This document shows, in pieces, positions 1-5,918 of a stretch of DNA of 7,730 nt. The notes beneath the pieces were generated by a model, which searched no databases, was not told the DNA's origin, and was given only the letters and a program-made list of their open reading frames with translations. Source of the DNA: Syntrophaceae bacterium (GTDB taxonomy: Bacteria; Desulfobacterota; Syntrophorhabdia; Syntrophorhabdales; WCHB1-27). The stretch is from assembly GCA_003165115.1 (NCBI GenBank), contig PLSJ01000429.1, positions 8,802 to 16,531 on the forward strand. The letters are read 5' to 3'. The translations under genes were made by a program, and so were the position numbers. Each line of letters starts with the position of its first letter. The first letter of the stretch is position 1.

Positions 1-261
1 CCGAAGCTGCTCATCCTCGATGAACCCACCGCCGGCCTCGATCCCATCGGCATCAGAGAAATACGCCTGCTTCTGGAGTCCCTGAAAACCGAAGGGGTGA
101 CCATCTTCCTCAATTCACACCTGCTGTCGGAAGTCGAGAAAATATGCGATACCGCTGCCATCATCAACCACGGCAGGCTCCTGGTGAAAGAGGCGATTTC
201 AACCATCGTCAGGGACGGCGAAACGCTGGAAGACGTGTTCGTAAGGCTTGTGAAGGGTTGA
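1..261 (+). CDS. ABC transporter ATP-binding protein, C-terminal part (5' end outside window)
   Basis: Only the last 86 residues are present; the reading frame is open from base 1. The fragment begins at the Walker B strand (LLILDEP, residues 3-9), continues through the D-loop (AGLDP, residues 11-15), and has the switch histidine in FLNSH (His40). Walker A and the signature motif must lie upstream. After the nucleotide-binding core comes the short tail (INHGRLL, then ETLEDVFVRLV) typical of ATPases that pair with ABC-2 permeases, the drug, lipid or polymer exporters. It would hydrolyse ATP on the cytoplasmic side to drive the permease encoded one base downstream. The substrate cannot be read from this piece. 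Confidence 0.95.
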   Translation, partial: PKLLILDEPTAGLDPIGIREIRLLLESLKTEGVTIFLNSHLLSEVEKICDTAAIINHGRLLVKEAISTIVRDGETLEDVFVRLVKG

Positions 262-262
262 C

Positions 263-1093
263 ATGAATACGCAAAAAGAAATTCGCCCCACGATGAAGAT
301 TGCGAAATACACGCTTGCCGACGAAGTCCGTCAGCGGAGCTTCGTCGTGATGTTCGTCATGTGCGTCGCGTTCGTCTTTCTCACACGCGGGTGCTATCAG
401 GGTAATTACATGGTGAACGGTCAGGCGCTCGACGCCGGGACCGTTGTCGGGGCGGTGTCGAAGGCGACGTTTCACGTTATCGCGGTGGCCGTGATGCTGC
501 TCGCGGCCCTGCTTTCCATGCGCGCATTCAGGCGCGACCGGGACAGCGGGATGCAATCGTCCATTCTCGCGAAACCGATAACCCGGCGGCAGTACGTAAC
601 GGGCAAGGTACTCGGGCTGTGGGCTTTGTCGACGTGCTTCATGTTCGTCCTGCACGCCGTCCTCTTCCTGATTGCCTCCCTCACGTTGAAGGAGGCAATG
701 CCCGGATATCTTGCCGCGTCGCTGCTATGCTCTTTCAACCTGCTCTTCGTGGTTGTCGCCGTGCTCCTTTTGTCGCTCCTGGTGCCTGATTTCGTGGCGT
801 TTCTCTGTGTCGTGGGCATCGGTGTCGCCGGTTTGGCGACGGACGGGATATACGCGTTGAGCCAAAGCCGGATCGTGACCGCCATGGTCCCGCAACCTGA
901 CGTGTCCTGGGGGAAACTCGTCTACTACATATGGCCGAAGGTTTCGGGGGCGCAATATTTCGCGTCCGCCTTTATCGACGGCGAGGTACCCCGTGGATTC
1001 GGGTCCGCGTATCCACTCATCAATATCCTTTTCTACTGCCTTATCCTCGGTGCATTATTGTTCCGGCGCTTCGGAAATGAAGAGATAATCTAA
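263..1093 (+). CDS. ABC-2 type transporter permease
   Basis: A 276-residue membrane protein that starts one base after the ATPase stop, so the two are translationally linked and should form one exporter. Hydrophobic segments lie at about residues 27-41, 68-86, 115-140, 150-173, 176-195 and 250-268, giving six predicted helices, the usual ABC-2 number. The cytoplasmic stretch after helix 2 (RAFRRDRDSGM...LAKPITRRQY, about residues 88-111) is the charged loop seen in ABC-2 permeases of the NatB/GldF kind, which contacts the ATPase. I chose the ATG at 263 because purine-rich sequence (AAGG) precedes it. An in-frame ATG at 293 (MKIAKYTLADE) is possible but has no clear ribosome binding site. The stop codon overlaps that of the convergent chrA gene. 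The substrate is unknown. Confidence 0.88.
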   Translation: MNTQKEIRPTMKIAKYTLADEVRQRSFVVMFVMCVAFVFLTRGCYQGNYMVNGQALDAGTVVGAVSKATFHVIAVAVMLLAALLSMRAFRRDRDSGMQSSILAKPITRRQYVTGKVLGLWALSTCFMFVLHAVLFLIASLTLKEAMPGYLAASLLCSFNLLFVVVAVLLLSLLVPDFVAFLCVVGIGVAGLATDGIYALSQSRIVTAMVPQPDVSWGKLVYYIWPKVSGAQYFASAFIDGEVPRGFGSAYPLINILFYCLILGALLFRRFGNEEII

Positions 1094-2271
1094 AACAACA
1101 GCAGGGAGATCGCAGCCCCGGCCAGGACGACGTAGAGGAGGTTGACCTTCCTCACAAGGGCGAAGAGGCAGGCCAGCGCCAGGATTATGCGAAGGAAGTC
1201 CCAGGGCACGGCAACGGCGAAGGTAAGAGTGACGTAGAGGAGGAGGCCCACGAATGAGGCGAGTATGCCGTGCGTCGCCCTTGCGAAGGCCGGCGACCCC
1301 TTCAATCTGTCGAAGAACGGAGCGGTCAGGACGAGGAGGATAAAGGAAGGGGTGAGGATTGCAACGGTCGCCACGATGGCCCCAGACAGGTGATGCGTCA
1401 GGTACCCGACAAACGCGGCGGTGATGACGATAGGGCCGGGCGTCACCTGGCCGAGGGCTATGCCGTCCATGAACGTCCTCGCGTCCATCCAGCCCCTGAC
1501 GTGGACCACCTCCTGCAGCATGAGCGGCAGGGACGCGAAACCGCCGCCGAAGGCAAACACGTCGACCTTGAGCATGAGGAGCGCCAGGCCGAAAAGACCG
1601 GGACGGACGAGGTAGAGGAAGAGCAGTCCAAGGGCAGGGAATGCCAGGCACCCGGCAGCCTGCGTGACGGAAAAGCGCCGCTGGTCTCCCGACGCCCGTT
1701 GTGCCCCCGGTTTCTCCCTCAGGAAAAGCGTTCCCGCGAGCGCGGCCCCCAGGATAACATAGAAGGGGCTTACCCCGAGCCAAAAGGCCGCGGCCGAGGC
1801 GGCCGCAAGCAGGACATGCATATAGCGCTTCAAGGAGTTCCTGCCGAAGGTGTAGGTCGCCGATGCGACGATCGCGACGACGACCACCTGGAGTCCGGAA
1901 AAGAGCGATACCGCCCAGGACAGGTCCCGCGAGGCGGCATAGAGGGCGGAGAACCCGAGCATAAGGAAAAAAGCCGGCAGGCCGAAGCCGATATACGACA
2001 CTGCCGCGCCCGCAATCCCTTTTGTGTGCAGGCCCACGAATGCCGCCGTCTGCATCGCGGTCGCGCCGGGGATCGACTGGGCGAGGGTGACCCCATCCGT
2101 AAAGGTCTGCCCGTCGAGCCATTTTTTTCGCTTCACGGCGAGGTCGCCGATGTAGACGACCATCGCGGGTCCGCCGAAGGCGGTAGCGCCCAGGCGGAGA
2201 AATGAAAAGAAGAGGTCGCCCAGGGTCGGAGGACCGTGGGTGACCTCTTCTTTTTCGGGTGAAGCTTCCAT
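1090..2271 (-). CDS. chrA: Chromate (CHR family) ion transporter ChrA, two-domain form
   Basis: A 393-residue inner-membrane protein, the usual length of full-size (long-chain) CHR transporters. These are two tandem homologous domains that move chromate out of the cell; some members act on other oxyanions. The duplication is visible. The first half has FGGPAMV (residues 32-38) and QSIPGATAMQTAAFVG (65-80). The second half has FGGGFASLPLM (241-251) and QVTPGPIVITAAFVGY (275-290). A polar linker at about residues 185-202 separates the halves. It is the last gene of the operon, starting seven bases after the FmdB-type stop; an AGGA there overlaps that stop and probably serves as a weak ribosome binding site, with translational coupling. 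Family membership is firm. That chromate is the real substrate is inferred from the name of the family only. Confidence 0.93.
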   Translation of the reverse strand: MEASPEKEEVTHGPPTLGDLFFSFLRLGATAFGGPAMVVYIGDLAVKRKKWLDGQTFTDGVTLAQSIPGATAMQTAAFVGLHTKGIAGAAVSYIGFGLPAFFLMLGFSALYAASRDLSWAVSLFSGLQVVVVAIVASATYTFGRNSLKRYMHVLLAAASAAAFWLGVSPFYVILGAALAGTLFLREKPGAQRASGDQRRFSVTQAAGCLAFPALGLLFLYLVRPGLFGLALLMLKVDVFAFGGGFASLPLMLQEVVHVRGWMDARTFMDGIALGQVTPGPIVITAAFVGYLTHHLSGAIVATVAILTPSFILLVLTAPFFDRLKGSPAFARATHGILASFVGLLLYVTLTFAVAVPWDFLRIILALACLFALVRKVNLLYVVLAGAAISLLLF

Positions 2272-2278
2272 CCGTGTC

Positions 2279-2509
2279 CTATCCGCCGCAGCAGCCGCCG
2301 GGACTACCGCACGAACCGGGAGAGCCGCAGCAGCCGCCCGTCTCCGGGGGAGAAAACGAAGGGGAGCCTACCCCGACGTTTGCCGCGGACATAAGCTTCA
2401 CCAGGTCAGCGCTTCCGCACTCCGTACAGGCGGCCGTCTCCTCTTTACCGAGGACGAGGACCTCTGATGTTGCACCGCATTTCTCGCAGCGATATTCATA
2501 GATCGGCAT
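2279..2509 (-). CDS. FmdB-type zinc-ribbon protein with Cys/Gly-rich tail
   Basis: A 76-residue protein that opens with MPIYEYRCEKCG, the hallmark of the FmdB/CxxC putative regulatory family. Cys8/Cys11 and Cys28/Cys31 form the two knuckles of a small zinc ribbon. Unlike a minimal FmdB domain, the last twenty or so residues are Gly/Ser/Pro with five Cys (GGCCGSPGSCGSPGGCCGG), which could bind metal or could be a flexible tail. The start is well set: GGAAGGAGGAT sits just upstream of the ATG. The gene lies 19 bases after the NifX-like stop and 7 bases before chrA, so it belongs to the operon. The biochemical role of the family is not settled; it was named for a putative regulator of formamidase expression. 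Confidence 0.88.
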   Translation of the reverse strand: MPIYEYRCEKCGATSEVLVLGKEETAACTECGSADLVKLMSAANVGVGSPSFSPPETGGCCGSPGSCGSPGGCCGG

Positions 2510-2528
2510 GGATTATCCTCCTTCCGGC

Positions 2529-2909
2529 CTAGTGGTGGCCGCAACTGCCATCGGTGTGGCCGCCGCACGCATGCTGCATGGTGAGCAGGGGGAGCTTGCC
2601 CTCTTTCAGGAGGTCCATGTTCTGTTTGACCGTCTCCGCCCCGGACCGGTACACCTTGATGCCCCTCGCGTTGAGCCCGGAGATGGCGCCTCCGCCTATG
2701 CCGCCCACGACGACCGCGTCGATCGCCTGTCCGCCGATAGCCTGGAACGGGTTGCAGCCGCCGTGCACGTGGTTGAGGTCTTTGTTGCCGACCGTAGCGA
2801 GGCCGTCCGTCTCCGTATCGATCATAACGAACGCCGGCGCCGTGCCGAAATGTCCGTAGACCGCGCTGTCGATACCTTCATCTTTCTCTACCGCGAAACA
2901 TACCTTCAT
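2529..2909 (-). CDS. Dinitrogenase iron-molybdenum cofactor (NifX/NifB C-terminal-like) domain protein with His/Cys tail
   Basis: A 126-residue single-domain protein of the NifX / MTH1175-like family. Evidence is the N-terminal strand MKVCFAVEKDEG, the YGHFGTAPAFVMID segment (residues about 18-31), the VHGGCNPFQAI segment, and the VVVGGIGGGAISGLNARGIKVY core. In nitrogen fixers these domains carry Fe-S or FeMo-cofactor precursors. Many free-standing copies occur in organisms with no role in nitrogen fixation shown, and no nif gene is visible here. The C-terminus ends in HACGGHTDGSCGHH, a likely metal-binding addition. Its ATG overlaps the DUF134 stop (ATGA), and its AAGGAGG ribosome binding site lies inside the DUF134 coding end, so the two are coupled. 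I infer a metal-cluster binding or sensing role. Confidence 0.9.
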   Translation of the reverse strand: MKVCFAVEKDEGIDSAVYGHFGTAPAFVMIDTETDGLATVGNKDLNHVHGGCNPFQAIGGQAIDAVVVGGIGGGAISGLNARGIKVYRSGAETVKQNMDLLKEGKLPLLTMQHACGGHTDGSCGHH

Positions 2910-3208
2910 TCTGCATCCTCCTTGTTGATGTCGTCTGTCTCTATCTTCAGGGCCTTACCCCGGATCAGCGCTTCTGCCACCTTACGCCTCGCCCCGTTGA
3001 CGATGCGGCCGAAGGTAGCCCTGGAAACCTTCATCTCGCGAGCGGCCTCCTCGTGGTACCGGCCCTCAAAGTCGGCGAGCCTGATGGCCTCCACCTCGTC
3101 CAGGCTCAGGGAGACCTCCTCCAGTTGCGCCAGAGGGATCCCCTTCGGCTTGAAATACGAGGCATCGGGGCGGCAGTTAATACACCTGCATTTTTTTGGT
3201 CTCGACAT
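2906..3208 (-). CDS. DUF134 family helix-turn-helix DNA-binding protein
   Basis: A 100-residue protein that begins MSRPKKCRCINC, matching the conserved DUF134 opening (x-RPKK-C/R-R). It has the LDEVEAIRLADFEG segment (residues about 36-49), then a sigma-factor-like HTH (YHEEAAREMKVSRATFGRIVNGARRKVAEAL). Cys7, Cys9 and Cys12 near the N-terminus could hold a metal or Fe-S cluster. It is the first gene of a four-gene operon and is translationally coupled to the NifX-like gene, a pairing seen often for this family. It probably controls the operon, perhaps by binding its own promoter. The start is unusual: no ribosome binding site precedes the ATG, and the -10 box ends five bases upstream of it. 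The RPKK opening supports this start against later ones. Confidence 0.9.
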   Translation of the reverse strand: MSRPKKCRCINCRPDASYFKPKGIPLAQLEEVSLSLDEVEAIRLADFEGRYHEEAAREMKVSRATFGRIVNGARRKVAEALIRGKALKIETDDINKEDAE

Positions 3209-3213
3209 GCATC

Positions 3214-3243
3214 ATTATAAACATATGCTCGTAATTATGTCAA
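3214..3243 (-). promoter_or_regulatory. Consensus sigma-70 promoter of the DUF134-NifX-FmdB-chrA operon (predicted leaderless)
   Basis: On the minus strand, TTGACA (3243-3238) and TATAAT (3219-3214) are both perfect matches, separated by 18 bases. The expected first transcribed base falls at about 3208-3206, on or next to the A of the DUF134 ATG. There is no room for a 5' leader or a ribosome binding site. A promoter this strong usually needs a repressor, and the DUF134 protein is the obvious candidate. Confidence 0.8.
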
Positions 3244-3306
3244 GGACAAGTTTTGCGAAAGGCCGGGGCCGGGGGCCAATTCTGTGCGGAACCTCTCGTC
3301 GATACA

Positions 3307-3312
3307 TATAAT
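3307..3312 (+). promoter_or_regulatory. Possible -10 box for the lipoprotein gene
   Basis: A perfect TATAAT lies about 45 bases ahead of the lipoprotein ATG, in the gap between divergent genes. No good -35 hexamer sits 16-18 bases upstream (the closest is TGCGGA), so an activator or a chance match are both possible. Confidence 0.35.
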
Positions 3313-3357
3313 CCTGATATGGGTGTCACCCGGCTTTTAGCGAACAAAGGAGGATTT

Positions 3358-3726
3358 ATGCCCTGGAAATACGTGTGTGCCGGTTTTCTGCTTCTTTTCG
3401 CGGGCGCGTGCGCCAGCGCGGGCTTATCGAACCATACTTCCGCGTCCTATGAGGGTGTCGCCGATACGGTGCAGAACGCGGTTACAGGCTACCGGGCCAT
3501 CGAGCCCCGGTTAACGGCGGAGCAGAAACAGGAGTTCGAGGAGGCGTATACGCAGCTCTGCAAATCATATCAGACGGCGGGGGTGCTTCTCGACTCCGTC
3601 ATGAAGGCGGCTGACCAGGATAGCGCGAATACGTCCCTGCTCTCCTACCAGCGGCTCGCGGCCCAGTTTCCCGAAATGGCGGATAAACTCTCGCGGCTCG
3701 TCAGGGGCTTCAAGACGGAGAAGTGA
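3358..3726 (+). CDS. Small predicted lipoprotein, helical, function unknown
   Basis: A 122-residue protein. Translation starts at the ATG four bases after a strong AAAGGAGG; an in-frame ATG further upstream at 3253 has no such site and would bury the signal peptide. Residues 1-17 are a short signal peptide (MPWKYVCAGFLLLFAGA) followed by Cys18, which fits a relaxed lipobox (AGAC), so a lipid-anchored envelope protein is likely. The mature part is mostly charged, alpha-helical sequence (about residues 45-118) with no repeats or catalytic motif that I can name. The gene stands alone: divergent from the DUF134 operon and about 165 bases before the DUF488 gene. I do not recognise a family. Confidence 0.75.
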   Translation: MPWKYVCAGFLLLFAGACASAGLSNHTSASYEGVADTVQNAVTGYRAIEPRLTAEQKQEFEEAYTQLCKSYQTAGVLLDSVMKAADQDSANTSLLSYQRLAAQFPEMADKLSRLVRGFKTEK

Positions 3727-3833
3727 GGACCCGGTCCCGCAAGGGGCATGTGCCATCTCGCAGAGGACCCGTTCAAAGAGACACGCACGTGTGACAACCG
3801 GCCCTTCCTTGCTCCACGGTTTTGTTTTTCCTG

Positions 3834-3863
3834 TTGCGCGGCCCTGTTTAAAGTGGTTATAGT
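3834..3863 (+). promoter_or_regulatory. Probable sigma-70 promoter for the DUF488 gene
   Basis: TTGCGC (3834-3839) and TATAGT (3858-3863) are separated by 18 bases, with TGG just before the -10 box. The start of transcription would be near 3870, about 20 bases ahead of the chosen ATG. Each hexamer has two or fewer mismatches to consensus except the GC end of the -35. Confidence 0.5.
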
Positions 3864-3891
3864 GAGAGGTCAGGGGCGGGATGGGCAATCG

Positions 3892-4329
3892 ATGAAGATC
3901 TTCACGATCGGTTTTACAAAGAAGTCGGCAGAGTCCTTCTTCACCAAATTGCAGCTCGCAGGCGTGGGCCGGCTCGTGGATGTGCGCCTGAACAACGTTT
4001 CGCAGCTTGCAGGCTTTGCCAAGCGGGACGACCTGCGTTATTTTCTGAGCGCGATTTGCCATATCGATTACGTGCACCTCGCCGAGCTTGCACCCACACA
4101 ACGGATAATGGACGACTATAAGAAGCGCAAGGGGGACTGGGACCTCTACGAGCGTCAATTCCTGGACCTTATGAGTGCGCGGCAGATCGAGAGCAAGGTG
4201 CCGCGCCTGCTTATCGAGGCCGCGTGCCTGCTTTGCAGCGAGGATAAGCCCTCTCACTGTCACCGGCGCCTTGTGGCGGAATACCTGAAAGACAAATGGG
4301 GTGACGTGGAGATCGAGCATATTATTTAG
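3892..4329 (+). CDS. DUF488 family protein
   Basis: A 145-residue protein of the DUF488 family. It opens with KIFTIGFTKKSAESF (the TIGxTxxS motif, residues 2-16). This is followed by LVDVRLNN (about residues 28-35), where the VDVR is highly conserved, and a C-terminal LLCSEDKPSHCHRRLVAEYL (about 113-132) with the family motif C-x-E-x5-CHR. The length is slightly short but complete. The biochemical function is unknown; the conserved Cys-Glu and Cys-His-Arg suggest a catalytic or metal-binding pocket. I chose the ATG at 3892 because it gives the canonical start; an in-frame GTG at 3862 overlaps the predicted -10 box. The ribosome binding site is weak (a G-rich run). The gene downstream begins 67 bases later and may be co-transcribed. 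Confidence 0.88.
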   Translation: MKIFTIGFTKKSAESFFTKLQLAGVGRLVDVRLNNVSQLAGFAKRDDLRYFLSAICHIDYVHLAELAPTQRIMDDYKKRKGDWDLYERQFLDLMSARQIESKVPRLLIEAACLLCSEDKPSHCHRRLVAEYLKDKWGDVEIEHII

Positions 4330-4396
4330 GGGCGGCGCGGCTCTCCCCTTAAGTTCCCTGAACCGGCAGCATCGTGGGTACCCGACGAGGGACGGT

Positions 4397-4816
4397 ATGG
4401 AAATCAGCATACGATGGATAGGGACGGAAAGGCCCCATGGGGACCGGGATGCCTCCGACGTGACGAACGCCTATAAGGTGGTCGACAACGGCCGGGAATT
4501 TACGGTCACCTATCGGTCCCACAGGCACGGAGGCAATCTCGGCCTCGCAGGGCAGCAGGGGTTTCTCTACACGGACGCCGACACGGACACGGTACGCAGA
4601 CAGGTCATAGGCGTGGGGCGGAGCTGCGGCGTCAGCATCGAGGCCGATGAAGCCGTCGAGGGCCTGTCGCCCTGGGCAATTCGAGGGGTCATCATGGCGG
4701 AGCGAAGCAGGCAAACACGGGAGATCACGATCACCGCCGGAACACGGGAAGCCGGCCCCGGTCAGCCCCTGGTCCTTGTGGACGGCGAAGTCTCGGACCT
4801 GCAAAAGTACCTGTGA
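4397..4816 (+). CDS. Conserved-looking hypothetical protein
   Basis: A 139-residue soluble protein that I do not recognise. The ATG is preceded by GAGGG at a six-base spacing, so I prefer it to an in-frame ATG at 4301 that would overlap the DUF488 gene and has a poor site. The sequence is charged, with no signal peptide, membrane segment or cysteine pair. It appears to be rich in beta strands in its first half (KVVDNGREFTVTYRSH, FLYTDADTDTVRRQVIGVG) and ends with EITITAGTREAG...QPLVLVDGEV, which also looks like strands. It is tail-to-tail with the histidine-kinase remnant. Good codon usage, a ribosome binding site and its place after DUF488 make it a real gene, but no function can be given. 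Confidence 0.7.
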   Translation: MEISIRWIGTERPHGDRDASDVTNAYKVVDNGREFTVTYRSHRHGGNLGLAGQQGFLYTDADTDTVRRQVIGVGRSCGVSIEADEAVEGLSPWAIRGVIMAERSRQTREITITAGTREAGPGQPLVLVDGEVSDLQKYL

Positions 4817-4829
4817 GGGCGGCCCGCCG

Positions 4830-5436
4830 TCAGGATCGAAATATGAGCCGGAAGGCGCTGCCGCCGGAAGAAAAACATCCCCCTTTGTCTTCCACGTGCG
4901 CACACGTCGAGATCCGCCCGGGACACGTATCCTTGTCCTCCGGCAGATAGGCGCAACGGCTGCTTTTGAAATCCACCTCGAAGCCGCACCGCTCGGAGAA
5001 CACCTTCATCCTCAGGAGGTCCAGGCCCGAGCCCCCTGCGCTGAACGCATAGGGTTCCTTTGAAGAAATAGGTGGCGGTATCCTGTGTATGGAAAAATCC
5101 GCCGAAGACCATTCTCTGGTTCTCGTTCGTGATGCCGACGCCGTAATCCTTGATTTCTATCAGCACTGCCCGGTCGAGCCTCCGGCACCGGATCTCTACG
5201 CGTCCTTCGTCCGGCGTATTCTCGATGGCGTTCTTCAACATGCCCATACATGTCTGTTCAAGGATGTCGGCATCGGTGGTAACACTCAGTCCTTTCTCGA
5301 AATCTTCCGCTATTTCTACGGCCCTGTCTCCGCTGCACGCTACGGTTAACCGGTGTATGCGGTCCAGGAACGTATCGACGGCGATCTGTTCGGACGTGAG
5401 GGTCCGCATCCGGAAAAAGGTTTCGAGATAGATCCC
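4830..5436 (-). pseudogene. Histidine-kinase C-terminal (HATPase) remnant, 5'-truncated and frameshifted
   Basis: Two minus-strand frames join into one kinase ATPase domain. From 5436 leftward the frame reads GIYLETFFRMRTLTSEQ, then the N box (MLKNAIENTPDEG), then the G1 box (IKDYGVGITNENQ) and FFHTQDTATY. At 5066-5068 (AAA on the plus strand) an extra base breaks the frame. One register over, the domain continues as SSKEPYAFSAGGSGLDLL (G2 box), then MKVFSERCGFEVDF, a Cys-containing tail and FSSGGSAFRLIF, ending at the stop at 4830. Upstream an in-frame stop (5439-5437) closes the frame, and I see no phospho-acceptor His box or sensor domain, so the 5' part is lost. I take this for a dead sensor kinase; a sequencing error could explain the frameshift but not the truncation. 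Confidence 0.82.
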
Positions 5437-5636
5437 TTATCAACCTCTGAAGGCCACGAGAGAACGGGAACAGAACCTGTTCTATTCCGGCATCATCACC
5501 ATTGGTGGTTCTGAAAAGGCTGACACACTTGCTTGTATAGCAGGGAAAGATCGCCCATGACCTCTCGGGCCGGTGGCTGAAAGCTCCTAGAGACCGCCTA
5601 ATGCCCGCAGGCTATTTCCGGTTTTAACGAATTTGG

Positions 5637-5689
5637 AGGACGGACAACGGGAAGTTGGTAACTTCGGCCCGTTCGCATCCTCTCGTCCT
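5637..5689. other. Imperfect inverted repeat / hairpin
   Basis: GAAGTT and AACTTC pair across a GGT loop, extended by AACGG against CCGTT with a three-base bulge, giving an 11 bp stem (5646-5673). A further AGGACG (5637-5642) can pair with CGTCCT (5684-5689) outside it. There is no U-tract after it on either strand, so it is not a standard terminator. It could be part of a small RNA or a mobile-element end, or chance. Confidence 0.45.
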
Positions 5690-5861
5690 TCCTGAAATGG
5701 AGTGTCGGCCTCGTTTCAATTTGATACAACCTTTCATCCCGAAATCCTCGGGCTTCTGTTCCCATCGATGGTTCTCTAACGCCTGGTACTGCGGGTTCCC
5801 ATGGTCGGCGAAGAATGCGGGGAGGAAAGGAGCAAGCTAGCCCATAACCATGCGTCTGCAT

Positions 5862-5878
5862 TATACTATCCCTATACT
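5862..5878 (+). promoter_or_regulatory. Tandem TATACT -10-like boxes ahead of the eRF1-like gene
   Basis: TATACT occurs twice, eleven bases apart, 41-57 bases before the ATG at 5919. Each matches the -10 consensus at five of six positions. No recognisable -35 element lies 16-18 bases upstream of either, so this is a suggestion only. Confidence 0.3.
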
Positions 5879-5918
5879 CCAATCATTTGGGGCGCAACTT
5901 CAAGCAAAGGAGAAATCG

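Larger units (their letters stand above)
5437..5918. other. About 480 bases without a convincing gene
   Basis: Reading both strands I find no open frame with a ribosome binding site and a protein-like composition. The longest candidate (minus strand, 5598-5882) has no ribosome binding site and looks non-protein. What can be seen is a bulged hairpin (see 5637-5689), a small dyad GAACAG-AAC-CTGTTC at 5468-5482, and two copies of TATACT (5862-5867, 5873-5878) ahead of the next gene. The region follows a decayed kinase and may be the rest of the same erosion. Confidence 0.6.

Noticed and set aside
1270..2205. A 311-codon open frame on the plus strand inside chrA
   Set aside because: Extremely rich in Arg, Glu and Gly with no hydrophobic core. 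It lies opposite a clear two-domain ChrA and is a high-GC antisense shadow.
2508..3311. A 267-codon open frame on the plus strand across the NifX-like and DUF134 genes
   Set aside because: It is antisense to two genes with firm family motifs and has no supporting start signals.
3253..3357. Upstream in-frame ATG for the lipoprotein
   Set aside because: It would add 35 residues before a clear signal peptide, has no ribosome binding site, and begins before the likely promoter.
4817..4829. GGCGG-C-CCGCC dyad between two convergent genes as a terminator
   Set aside because: The usable stem is three base pairs and no U-tract follows on either strand.
5468..5482. GAACAG-AAC-CTGTTC as a LexA-type operator
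   Set aside because: The spacing does not match a LexA box I know, and it lies upstream of a dead gene with no SOS gene nearby.
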